DNA from: a virus
DNA length: 21,968 nucleotides
IMG/VR virus record: IMGVR_UViG_3300017729_000047
Coordinates: 1 to 21,968 of that record
Reading direction: 5' to 3' (one strand)
Part shown: positions 1 through 9,000 of the stretch, piece by piece
Layout of the letters: the number at the start of each line of letters is the position of its first letter
How positions within the stretch are numbered: position 1 is the stretch's first letter
The notes under the pieces: model-generated
Told to the model about the DNA's origin: nothing
Database searches by the model: none
Seen by the model: only the letters and a program-made list of their open reading frames with translations
Program-made: the position numbers and the translations under genes

Positions 1-3000
1 CTACCAAACTTTTTTGAAGTCTGAGATAGCTCTAGTATTCTCATCGGTAAATTATTAGCTGATTGTATCCATGCGGCTAATGAGTTGTTTTTAGCCGGAT
101 CCCATCTTTTTACGATATCTATAAATCCTCTTTTAGCCGCGTAAGACTGGTTTATAGGTGATGAACTAGTGTTGTGACTTAACCCAGTAAATTTATTTAA
201 CAATGACAATATTTCCGTTTCGTCTGCGGTTATTTGTTGTTTTATTTTTTTCTTTAAAAAATTTTCCCAATATAAACCCAAACTTTGAGCTCTCTGTATT
301 TTATCGTTTTCACTTAATTTACTCCAACCATCACCCATCATTTCTGTAGTTTCAAACAAGGTGCTTTCAGATTTAGCGTTTTCTTCTATTTTGTTTTCTA
401 AGTCACTAGCGTTTTTTACACTCTTGTCTGTTTTTATAGTTTCTTGAAAAACCTTGTTCTTGTTAGCTTTATCTATATCTTGTTTAGTAAGAGTACCATC
501 TTTGATTTTTTTACCAAGTTGAACTAAAAAAGAAACAACATTATCATTCGTTGATAAATCTACAGCATCACTATTTATTTTTCCAGATATAAACCTACCT
601 ATATAACCCATTAAATGTTTGTTCTGGAACTTAGACATGTCTATTTTGTCAGCTCTTTCAACTAATCCCATAACAACTTCCATAGGTATATAGTTACCTT
701 TTTCATCTCTTTCAACTCTCTGGCTACCATCTTCGCCAAACATTTGATCATATACAGCTGGTTCGTGTTTTTTTAAGTGTTCTGTAATAGCATCAGCTAA
801 AGGCTTGAATTGTTCTCCTTTGATATTTAATAAATCCCAAAAAACCAAGTGGCTAATCTCATGGCTCTCAGTCGCTTCTCTTTCGTTCTGTTTAGCAGTA
901 TCGTCTATCGTTACATATGTGTAAGAACCATTAACGCTAGCCGCTGTACCATTTAAGCTGTTTGGCTCTGCGTCGACTATGCTTTTCCAAAAATCTCTTT
1001 GTTCTTTAGTTAAGTTTTCTGAAGATTCTAAAACCGTAGCTGCGTAAGATTTAGCTTCGTTTTCATTTTTAAATCTATGCTTTGTCCAATCTCTACCTAT
1101 TGATTTTAGAAGTTTATCAGCTGCTTTAGATCTATTATCTATCTCTTGTTGTAAATAAATATCGTAAGCTTCTTTGTTTAATTTAGAATCAGTTAGCTCT
1201 GTTCCTTTAAGATTTTGTTTTGCTTTTTTTATTATAGTTTTGTATCTTTCAGGCTCAGTAACTTTTATACCCTCAAATTTATTAGCATAAAAATTAGGAT
1301 TTTTAAATTTATCTATTTGTTGCTGATAAACACCATAATCGAAAGCTAGTTTTTCTAACTCTTTTTGTTTAGACTCGTTACTAATATCCTTATCGTTGTT
1401 TATCTCAAAAGCTTGGTTTCTTAGTTTAGTCTGCTCTATTATCATTTGCTTATAAGTTTCATAGGCAGATTTAGTCATTTTACTTGACCATCTACCCTCA
1501 AACTCTTCTATCTTAGCTTCAGCTTCTTTAACTAACTCATCTCTTCTTTTCTTAGCCAGCCTACCTTCTGTTGTTCTACCGTCTAACCCCTCTAACGTTA
1601 CATTGGCATCTTTTATGTCTGCAAACATATTTTCTAACTCAAGCTTTTCATCAGTGTTCATCATAGATCTACCAGCAGCTCCTATAGCTACGCTTCCTCC
1701 ACCTAAAACAACACCAAAGAAACCACCAGAAAAAGTAGCGTGATCCACCCCTTCTAATATAGGCTTGTCTGTTATTGCGTTTTGAGTTATTTGAGTTAAG
1801 CCTTCGCTAGGTGCTTCTGATACAAGCCCCAACCCAGCTTCTTTTAAAAATTTTTTCTTGAAGTAATCCTTACCACTTACTTTTAACAAATCGTCCATGT
1901 TGTTTCTAGCAAAAGCACTATAGGCTGATTTAGCCCATCTTCTACCTAGTAAAAAAGTAGGGGCTGTTCCAAATATACCCTCAGCTGCACCAAAACCTAT
2001 ACCGGTACCAATTTTTTGCAAAGAGCTATATTCTACATCATTAGAGGTTAAACCATCAAGCATTGTGTTATATTCCTCAAAAGTCATATCACCCATTTGT
2101 TGACCACCAGTCATAAGACCTAAGGTTGTACCTGATATAGCTGCTGAAGCATACATGCCAGCGCCAAAGTAACTAGCTGTACCACCTGACAAAGCGATAG
2201 CAGCAAATATAGGCGCTTGTTTACCTGTTTCTTCCACAATAAAAGATCCAAAATTACCCCAACTATCAAAAGCATTATCAAACTTAATATCTGGTCTATA
2301 TGTTTTTCTTTCTTCTTGTACTCTATATCTTCTGTTCTGAGCTAATCTAGAGGTGCCTCCAGTTGCTAGATCTAATAAGCCATACGTTAGGTCACCTGTT
2401 GTTGTCGAAACATTAAATAAAAATTTATCAGCTAAACTATAGTTTCTACCCAAAAGATCTAATTCTTCATTAGAATCAGACACCTTCTCTTGTCTATCTA
2501 TCAAGCTATTTAACGTGGTTACTAGCTCGTCTTTATTAGTGTTGTAGTCGGTTAAATCTCGTTTATACTTCTCCCATGTTGACAAAGGTAAAACTTTACC
2601 GTTTTTTAACTCTATAGTTTCTTCACTTGAGCTAGTATCAAATTTATACTCTGGATTTAATACATTTAGCTCAAACTCTTTTATTTTTTTATTACTTGGA
2701 TTGTTTTCAAACTCCGCTAAGTTTAATTTAAAATCCTCTTGATCTTGTTCTAGGTTTTTACCAGCTTCAGACTTTATCTTTTTAGACGCTTTTAGAGTAG
2801 CTTTTCTCTGAATGTCTGTCATCTCTCTTAAACCTCTGTCTATTTCGTATCTTCTAGCCTCTGCTCTTTTAGTTCTAAGTTGTTGATGTTTAAAATACTC
2901 CTGAACCAATTCGTCAGATGGCTGCGAGTCATCGAAATGAAATTCTTTAGGCAAGTGTGAGTTTAATGTTGGAAGTTCTTTTATTATAGGAGCATAACCA

Positions 3001-3632
3001 GTAGCTTCGTATCTTTTTGGATCGTTGTTTATGCTTTCAATTTTCATTATCTTTTGAGCTTCATTCATTTCTGAATTTTCTTTTAGCTCTACTAAATAAT
3101 CTCTAATTTCACTTAGTTCTTTTTCGTAAGGAACATGTGTATATTCTTCAGTTGGAGATATACCTAACTTTGTATCCATAGAATCACCAGTTGGGATATT
3201 TCTTGTCTTAGTAACAGGTTCAAAAGAGTAGTTTGCAATTTCTTGCTCTATATCTTTGTATTTTCTTTTTAAGTTAGGATTCCAGTCTTCGTTTAACTCT
3301 CCAAAAGATATGTAGCCTTCTGTGCCATCATCATATTCTACAGGTATATTACTTGTGCTATACATGTCATCAGACTCAACAATAGTTTGAGTACCACCTC
3401 CAACAACACCGGTTGATGGTGAGTAATAACTACCTGTTGACACTGTTTTTTGCGCTTTTTCTTTTTTCCTAGAAGGATCTATATCTACACCTGGGGACTC
3501 GCGAAGACCGTGTGGTCCATATATAGGATCTTCTAAGTTTAAAGAATCAAATAAATATGTTTCGTCTATTTCCTCGGAATCTTGACTTAATAAGTCTAAC
3601 CAAGGATCAACATTATTGTTTGGATCTGGCAT
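1..3632 (-). CDS. Giant internal virion (ejection/cargo-type) protein with HExxH zincin motif, partial (3' end off window)
   Basis: An uninterrupted reading frame starts at ATG 3630-3632 and runs off the left edge after 1210 codons with no stop. The N-terminal third is charged, Lys/Glu-rich and probably helical. Residues about 473-513 and 631-655 are Gly/Ala/Ser-rich hydrophobic stretches that could insert in membranes. Residues 924-928 read HEISH, a zinc-metallopeptidase HExxH motif (H924, E925, H928). E985, in the segment PMEVVMGLVE, is a possible third ligand of gluzincin type. Near the edge (about 1168-1189) is a GFI...WDP...LAAWI segment resembling sigma-70 region 2. Very large multi-domain proteins after the tail genes of short-tailed phages are usually packaged and injected with the DNA; phage 'polyvalent' proteins often carry zincin domains. 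The start overlaps the stop of the upstream gene (TAATG), suggesting coupled translation. Ejection and protease activity are inferred from position and motif only. Confidence 0.75.
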   Translation of the reverse strand, partial: MPDPNNNVDPWLDLLSQDSEEIDETYLFDSLNLEDPIYGPHGLRESPGVDIDPSRKKEKAQKTVSTGSYYSPSTGVVGGGTQTIVESDDMYSTSNIPVEYDDGTEGYISFGELNEDWNPNLKRKYKDIEQEIANYSFEPVTKTRNIPTGDSMDTKLGISPTEEYTHVPYEKELSEIRDYLVELKENSEMNEAQKIMKIESINNDPKRYEATGYAPIIKELPTLNSHLPKEFHFDDSQPSDELVQEYFKHQQLRTKRAEARRYEIDRGLREMTDIQRKATLKASKKIKSEAGKNLEQDQEDFKLNLAEFENNPSNKKIKEFELNVLNPEYKFDTSSSEETIELKNGKVLPLSTWEKYKRDLTDYNTNKDELVTTLNSLIDRQEKVSDSNEELDLLGRNYSLADKFLFNVSTTTGDLTYGLLDLATGGTSRLAQNRRYRVQEERKTYRPDIKFDNAFDSWGNFGSFIVEETGKQAPIFAAIALSGGTASYFGAGMYASAAISGTTLGLMTGGQQMGDMTFEEYNTMLDGLTSNDVEYSSLQKIGTGIGFGAAEGIFGTAPTFLLGRRWAKSAYSAFARNNMDDLLKVSGKDYFKKKFLKEAGLGLVSEAPSEGLTQITQNAITDKPILEGVDHATFSGGFFGVVLGGGSVAIGAAGRSMMNTDEKLELENMFADIKDANVTLEGLDGRTTEGRLAKKRRDELVKEAEAKIEEFEGRWSSKMTKSAYETYKQMIIEQTKLRNQAFEINNDKDISNESKQKELEKLAFDYGVYQQQIDKFKNPNFYANKFEGIKVTEPERYKTIIKKAKQNLKGTELTDSKLNKEAYDIYLQQEIDNRSKAADKLLKSIGRDWTKHRFKNENEAKSYAATVLESSENLTKEQRDFWKSIVDAEPNSLNGTAASVNGSYTYVTIDDTAKQNEREATESHEISHLVFWDLLNIKGEQFKPLADAITEHLKKHEPAVYDQMFGEDGSQRVERDEKGNYIPMEVVMGLVERADKIDMSKFQNKHLMGYIGRFISGKINSDAVDLSTNDNVVSFLVQLGKKIKDGTLTKQDIDKANKNKVFQETIKTDKSVKNASDLENKIEENAKSESTLFETTEMMGDGWSKLSENDKIQRAQSLGLYWENFLKKKIKQQITADETEILSLLNKFTGLSHNTSSSPINQSYAAKRGFIDIVKRWDPAKNNSLAAWIQSANNLPMRILELSQTSKKFG

Positions 3633-5074
3633 TATTTATTTAATTTATATAGTCTATTAACAGCGTTTTGTATACTATTTGGATCGTTTATATCTATTTT
3701 TATTTTCAAACTATTTCTGTCATCTTTTGTACCACCTGTTTTGGGTCTAACAGTGTAATAACCTTTAGCGCCGGCTGTTGTGGTTACTATTTCTTCTATT
3801 TTTTCTCTCTTTTGTTTCTCATTCATTTTATTCCACTTTGATCCAACTTTAGCTTTGACAATCTTTAAAGCATCTAATTTACTCATCTCTGTGCCGGCTA
3901 TAGAATAAGAGTTTTCTTCGTCTTTCGATTTTTCTAACATTATATCGTTGTTATATAAATATATACCTATATCTGATGTTGCTGGATTATCACCAGTATT
4001 TATGTTGTAAGATTTTGTATTGTCTTCGTTGCTTGAAACAGTTGATCCATCTTCAAACTTATGTGTATCATAGAAAGAAGTTATATCTATAACACCACTA
4101 GCTTTTGGATCAGTAGGATTTTTAGCATCGTAACCATCGCTAGCTTGTTTACTTAACCTTGCTAAATATTCATCTGTTATAGCGTTAGATATCGCTTGTT
4201 TAGCTTCTCTAACTTTCATAGGATCACCACTTCTTAGATCAGCTATTTGGCTTTGATAATCTTTTTTATTTAAAAGAGAACCACCCATACCCATAACATC
4301 TTCAAAACCTACAGATAATATAGATGGCGTACCACCTTCGTTTAACGTGTTGGTCATGTTTACTCTCTGCAAAGCTAATTCATTTTCTGTTAACTTACTA
4401 CCTCTATTAAAAGCACCTATAAGATTTTTAGTTAACATGCCACCTGTTTTTATATCTTTATTATGATATTGCGGTAAATCGTTTACAGTTACACCGTTAA
4501 AAGTAATATTACCTTGATCGTCCATTTCAGGTTTTATTTTACCATGTTGTATGTCACTTATCAATTGTTTGTCTTTAGGATCCATCATATCAGACATTAT
4601 ACCGTCCATATAATCCCCATCAAAATCAGCATACATTTCGTTTAAAGCAGCTAATTGCTGAGGTATTTTGGTAGTTATGACGCTTGTCATATTGCTTATG
4701 TTGTTAGCTGTGGCTGATCTCCCAATGAAATCTGTCTTACTCATGTTTTGTTGGAGATGTTTTTCGTAACCTATTTGAGAACCTAAGTTTTGTATTTTTT
4801 GATTCCAGCCGGAAGTTATATCAGAAGGTATACTACTATATGAGCCCCAATTAACCTGAGGTGACGCATCTAAATTTGCAGCAACAACATTGTCAGCTCT
4901 CATTGTATCTAGCTCCTGTTGAGTGTACTTTGGTTTATTTGGAGTGTTTCCTTGCACGGCTTGAGCTCCTTTAGAAACAGCGTCAAAAACGTTTATACCC
5001 CCACTATAAGCCAAGTTAGCTGCAGGTGTTCTTAAATTTCCGAAATAATTTGGTTGAGTTGATTTTTTTGCCAT
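3632..5074 (-). CDS. Probable internal virion / cargo protein, 480 aa
   Basis: I cannot name this protein from sequence. It is 480 residues, hydrophilic and mostly helical in appearance, rich in Asn, Asp, Lys and Met, with no signal peptide or clear membrane segment. It sits between the Ala/Gln-rich protein and the giant protein, a place where crAss-like and other short-tailed phages encode proteins packaged in the capsid and ejected with the genome. A striking short string, YADFDGDYM at residues 148-156, resembles the metal-binding loop of multisubunit RNA polymerases, but the surrounding sequence does not look like a polymerase barrel. The first ATG (5072-5074) follows a 12-base gap after the previous stop and has an A-rich leader without a Shine-Dalgarno sequence. 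The TAA stop shares its last A with the ATG of the next gene. Confidence 0.8.
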   Translation of the reverse strand: MAKKSTQPNYFGNLRTPAANLAYSGGINVFDAVSKGAQAVQGNTPNKPKYTQQELDTMRADNVVAANLDASPQVNWGSYSSIPSDITSGWNQKIQNLGSQIGYEKHLQQNMSKTDFIGRSATANNISNMTSVITTKIPQQLAALNEMYADFDGDYMDGIMSDMMDPKDKQLISDIQHGKIKPEMDDQGNITFNGVTVNDLPQYHNKDIKTGGMLTKNLIGAFNRGSKLTENELALQRVNMTNTLNEGGTPSILSVGFEDVMGMGGSLLNKKDYQSQIADLRSGDPMKVREAKQAISNAITDEYLARLSKQASDGYDAKNPTDPKASGVIDITSFYDTHKFEDGSTVSSNEDNTKSYNINTGDNPATSDIGIYLYNNDIMLEKSKDEENSYSIAGTEMSKLDALKIVKAKVGSKWNKMNEKQKREKIEEIVTTTAGAKGYYTVRPKTGGTKDDRNSLKIKIDINDPNSIQNAVNRLYKLNK

Positions 5075-5086
5075 CGTATTTTTTTA

Positions 5087-5686
5087 TTATCTATCAGCGT
5101 AAGCACCAGCAGCTCCAGCTAAAGCGCCAATACCACCCATTATACTTTGTGTAGCTTGTTGTCTAGCTGCATTTGCAGCACCTAATCTATTTTGTGCTAA
5201 ACTCATTAAGCCTCCAGCTTTTTGATACTCTAAACCTCTAGCGGCTGAAGCACCAGCTACATCAGCTTGTTGTACTTGCATAGCTCCTTGAGCGGCTAAT
5301 TTATCGTTTGCTGATTCTTGTTGAGCAATACTTGCTGCAGCGGCTTGATTCTGTTGAGCACCAGCATTAGCCATACTTTGTGCTAATGCAGCAATACCAG
5401 CACCTCCAGCAGCGCCCTGTAGACCTGACATAGTGTTAGCTAAGTTAGCTTGATTTTGTTGAGCTGCAAAGTCAGCTGCTTGAGTATTTACTGTTAAATC
5501 TTCGTATGGGTTTTCCATATTAGCAGCTAGATTAGAAGTATCTAAATTCATCATTCTAGCTTTAGATCGCGCCATTTCTTGCTGTGCGGCTCTTTGTTCG
5601 CGTCTTCTTTTACCACTACCGATTATCCCACCGGCGATGCCCGCTAAACCTTGTATTCCACCCGCTATTGCTGCTCCTGGTATCAT
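5087..5686 (-). CDS. Ala/Gln/Gly-rich internal virion (ejection) protein
   Basis: A 199-residue protein made largely of Ala, Gln, Gly, Asn and Ser. Residues 1-24 form a small-residue hydrophobic stretch with GxxxG-like spacing (AIAGG, GIAGG, GIIGSG), followed by a basic KRRREQR cluster. The middle is a long Ala/Gln-rich helix, and residues about 183-195 are again Gly/Ala-rich and hydrophobic. This resembles the small internal or ejection proteins of podoviruses (the P22 gp7 and T7 gp14 kind), which help DNA cross the cell envelope. Its position, after the tail genes and before two larger proteins of the internal-protein type, agrees. Its GC content is raised by Ala and Gly codons, so I do not take that as a sign of foreign origin. 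The leader contains five TAA triplets and no Shine-Dalgarno sequence. The role is inferred from composition and position. Confidence 0.8.
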   Translation of the reverse strand: MIPGAAIAGGIQGLAGIAGGIIGSGKRRREQRAAQQEMARSKARMMNLDTSNLAANMENPYEDLTVNTQAADFAAQQNQANLANTMSGLQGAAGGAGIAALAQSMANAGAQQNQAAAASIAQQESANDKLAAQGAMQVQQADVAGASAARGLEYQKAGGLMSLAQNRLGAANAARQQATQSIMGGIGALAGAAGAYADR

Positions 5687-5704
5687 ATTTATATTTGTTT
5701 TATG

Positions 5705-5719
5705 TTATTATTATTATTA
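5705..5719 (-). repeat. (TAA)5 trinucleotide repeat in gene leader
   Basis: Five perfect TTA triplets on the plus strand, TAA as transcribed, in the 37-base gap upstream of the Ala/Gln-rich protein and about 18 bases before its ATG. It places repeated stops in one frame and makes an unstructured A/U-rich leader. It may be no more than base composition. Confidence 0.6.
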
Positions 5720-5723
5720 CACA

Positions 5724-6050
5724 TTATTTGCTAGATTCAAACACTTCACTACCAACATCGTATAATTCACACGCAGTGTTGGAGTCGTTAACCATTTTTA
5801 CTTCAGCATAATAACCTCTTATGGAAGATGTATTTATTCTAGCATCTTTACTAAAAAGAATAAAGTCACTAGAAGTTGGCCTTACTGTTGTTCCGCTTAT
5901 ATTACAACTTATTGTTGTACTAGTAACAGCCGTAGCCGCACCCATTTCTATTATATTCCCACTACTGTTTTGGTAATATATTTTATCATAAACCTGAACA
6001 GAGTCTTGAACATGTGGGAATGTCATTGTTATATTTTGTATTGATGCCAT
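5724..6050 (-). CDS. Small conserved phage structural protein, unknown function
   Basis: A 108-residue protein that looks beta-strand rich. The N-terminal half (residues 1-68) has alternating hydrophobic and polar residues with many Thr, Ser and Ile. The C-terminal part, about 72-108, has the pattern RINTSSIRGYYAEV, then KMVNDS, then a tail ending in ESSK. I recall this C-terminal pattern from small hypothetical proteins next to the tail-hub gene in Bacteroidota and marine phages, but I cannot assign a function. It starts 9 bases after the stop of the muzzle gene, so it is almost certainly co-transcribed and probably a tail or muzzle accessory protein. The ATG at 6048-6050 is preceded by AT-rich sequence with no Shine-Dalgarno motif. 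Confidence 0.8.
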   Translation of the reverse strand: MASIQNITMTFPHVQDSVQVYDKIYYQNSSGNIIEMGAATAVTSTTISCNISGTTVRPTSSDFILFSKDARINTSSIRGYYAEVKMVNDSNTACELYDVGSEVFESSK

Positions 6051-6059
6051 ATTTATATA

Positions 6060-9000
6060 TTAAGGTTCGTTAGCTAGTGCTACGTGCACATTAAATACCA
6101 TGAGAGAAGATGCGTCAATAACCTCGTCTAATCTACCAGACCAAGTGAAAGTTAAGTCATAGCTTGATAAATCTATCGCGGTTAGAGTTCCTTTGGTCAC
6201 AGTTAGTTGACTACTACTAAGAGCCGATGTACCACCCGAATCAACTGATATTGTAAGAGTTATGTCATTTATACTATTACCATAAAAGTTACCGTATATA
6301 GTACCTGTTCCACTAGTTATATTCGTTAGTGATAAAGTGCCTATAGCCACTCCTTTTGCGTTAGTACCACTACTACCATTACCATCATTGTATGATGCTC
6401 TTGCTGCTCCCATTATAAATCCACCACCACCTGTTACAGTAGGCGTCCACAGTCTAATCTGATTACTACCACTACTACCACCACTAACAGAGGCAAAGTT
6501 GTTTATAGCGATATCAGAAACTAAATCTGTAGTACCATATTTATTAACAAGCATGTTACCCGTTATTATTATAGTTTTTGGATTAACAGTATTGTTTATA
6601 CTTATTATAGGTGTTTCGTAGTCTAACTCAAATCCATTTTGAAACGTACTAATTTCTTCCGAGTCCGTTGATATATAATTAGACCAATCTTCTATTTCTG
6701 GATCTTTTACTTTTGTAATGTTTCCAGTGGCTGTAGCTGTTAAAATCAAATTAAATAAAGATGCACTAGAGTCTTCATCTGGAAATGAATTAGCTAAGTA
6801 AGTTTTAGAAACATCACTTGATGTGATTGTAAAATCACTACCCGTTTGATGCATACCTAGAGTTAAACTAACATCTATATATTGATTTATATAAAAAGGA
6901 TTTTGTACAACATTAGAAGAGTTATACACGTTTCCTTGAAAAACAGGATCTCCAGCACTTGAAGCTGATATGGGTAGTAAAGCTGTTGGGCTTATTGCTT
7001 CTATTTCTAAATAATATTTTCTAACCACAGATGTTTCAAAGAAAGGAACGTTAACCGGATAAACGCCTGTAGAAGGTATTTCTAGGTCGGTTTCAGTGCC
7101 AACAAATGTAGTACCGTTCCACCAATGCGTAAAAGTCAATGTTGTGCTGCTGCTAATACTTTGAGCAGATGTCATAATTATATTTGCACCACTTATGCTT
7201 AACACTGTCACTGTTCCGCTTATACCTGATCCGGTAATTTTCATACCCTTCTTTATGTCGTAATTCACTGATGTCAACGCTAAAGAGCTGCTTGAACCAG
7301 AGGTACTTCCTACTGATGTTGTTGAGTTCTTAAATCTAAAATCAGCTCCGACAGCGCCAAATATCTTCACTTCTTTATCTTGCGCAAACCTACTAACTAC
7401 GTTTCCTCCAACAACATTATAACCAGTTATCTTGTTAACATCAGGGTCATTTTCTAAAACAGATTCAGCACTAAAAGTTATAATATCTTTAAACGTGTCT
7501 TGTGCTGGGAATTTATACTGAACAGTGTACCATCTCTGATCCACATCATCTAGCGTTGTTACTGCGCCGTTAACAGTATCACCTATAGTGAAATCAACAC
7601 CTGTAGATAATTTATCCTGATATGTTATATCATAATAACTTTCAGGGTCGCTATCTTGAGCTGTTATTTCAAAACTAGGCGGAATTCTAAAATTATAAGC
7701 ATTGTTTAAATTAAACTTAACGACTGCCACTGTGTTTTGTGTACCATACTCAGCCTTGTACCCTAATTGATTACCAACGGGGTTAGCGGTTTCGTTGTTA
7801 CCACTACCGTTATAAGTAACAGTTGTTACAATGTTACTATCACTTTGGTCCACTAATAATAAATCTTTTAGTATATACTTATTCAAAACACCATCACCAA
7901 CTATAGCTAAAGATATTGTTAAATTACTTGAAGGCATATTTACACCATCCTTAAAGTTAACCCTTGCTGAAACATTTAAACCGCTTTGCGTAAAAGCAAC
8001 GCTATCAACGTACGTGTGTCCAGAAGCATTAAAACTTAAATCACCAGCCGTTATTGTTGATCCGGTGTTAGGTGTTATCAATATATCTATAAATTGCTTT
8101 TCTGAGTGTATTTCAGTTCCAGCTTCTACATCAAATCTACCTAATGGACTAGTAGAGTTATTTATACCTGTTAACTCAACTATAAGTGTTTTGTCTGCAA
8201 GACTAACATCTCCGCTTATACTCAGTAGCTGACCAACACCTTGCACGTTAAATTCTCTAGAATCTAAATTAGTTAAAGTTGTGGTTTCACCTTTTATGTT
8301 GTTATAATATCTACCTTCTTTTCTTTTAAATCCTTTCACAAAACCATGTTGTGTATCTGTATTTATGTAATCACAATACCAACCATCTGTGTGACTAGAA
8401 CCTGTCCAAACTCTAGATGCTGATCCACCATAGTTTAGAGTTTTAAACCCTTTAATAACCTCAGGCATTTCGTTTATTAAAAACGTCACCGAGCTTTCGT
8501 ATTGTATACCGTAAAAATTATTTCTCACGGAATTATTATGCGAGTATAGCTCTCCAAGATATATAGAGTAATAAACATTATTAAGAGAAACTGCTCCTTC
8601 TGGTACAAATGATTTGAAGCTTGGAAAACCATTCACCTTTTCATCAAAAGATATAGTTTTATGGTTTAGTGTTAGATTGTATAAACCTTTACTGCCATCA
8701 TAACTACCTATTATTTTTTTACCAGTTGGAAGAAGATCTTTAAAAAAGTCTCTCATTCCATTTTCAGATATAGCTGTTAAACCATCTCTAGACAACCTCA
8801 AAACAACTCCTCTTGATTTGTCTGTAAAATAACATCTATAAGCATATGATGCAAATGATTCTGGATTTTTAGATATACCATACTCACCTATAAATGGTAC
8901 AGTTTGCCCTAAAACTCGGTTTGTAGCTGTTAGTTGAGGATTACCACTAGCCTCGTACAAAGCGTCTTTATTAGCTAACACTTTTAAACATTTATCCTCA

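Noticed and set aside
7831-8232. 133-codon plus-strand open frame inside the muzzle gene
   Set aside because: It lies wholly opposite a long gene with recognisable blocks, has no plausible leader and its translation is Ser/Leu/Pro-rich noise typical of antisense to Thr/Gly-rich coding sequence.
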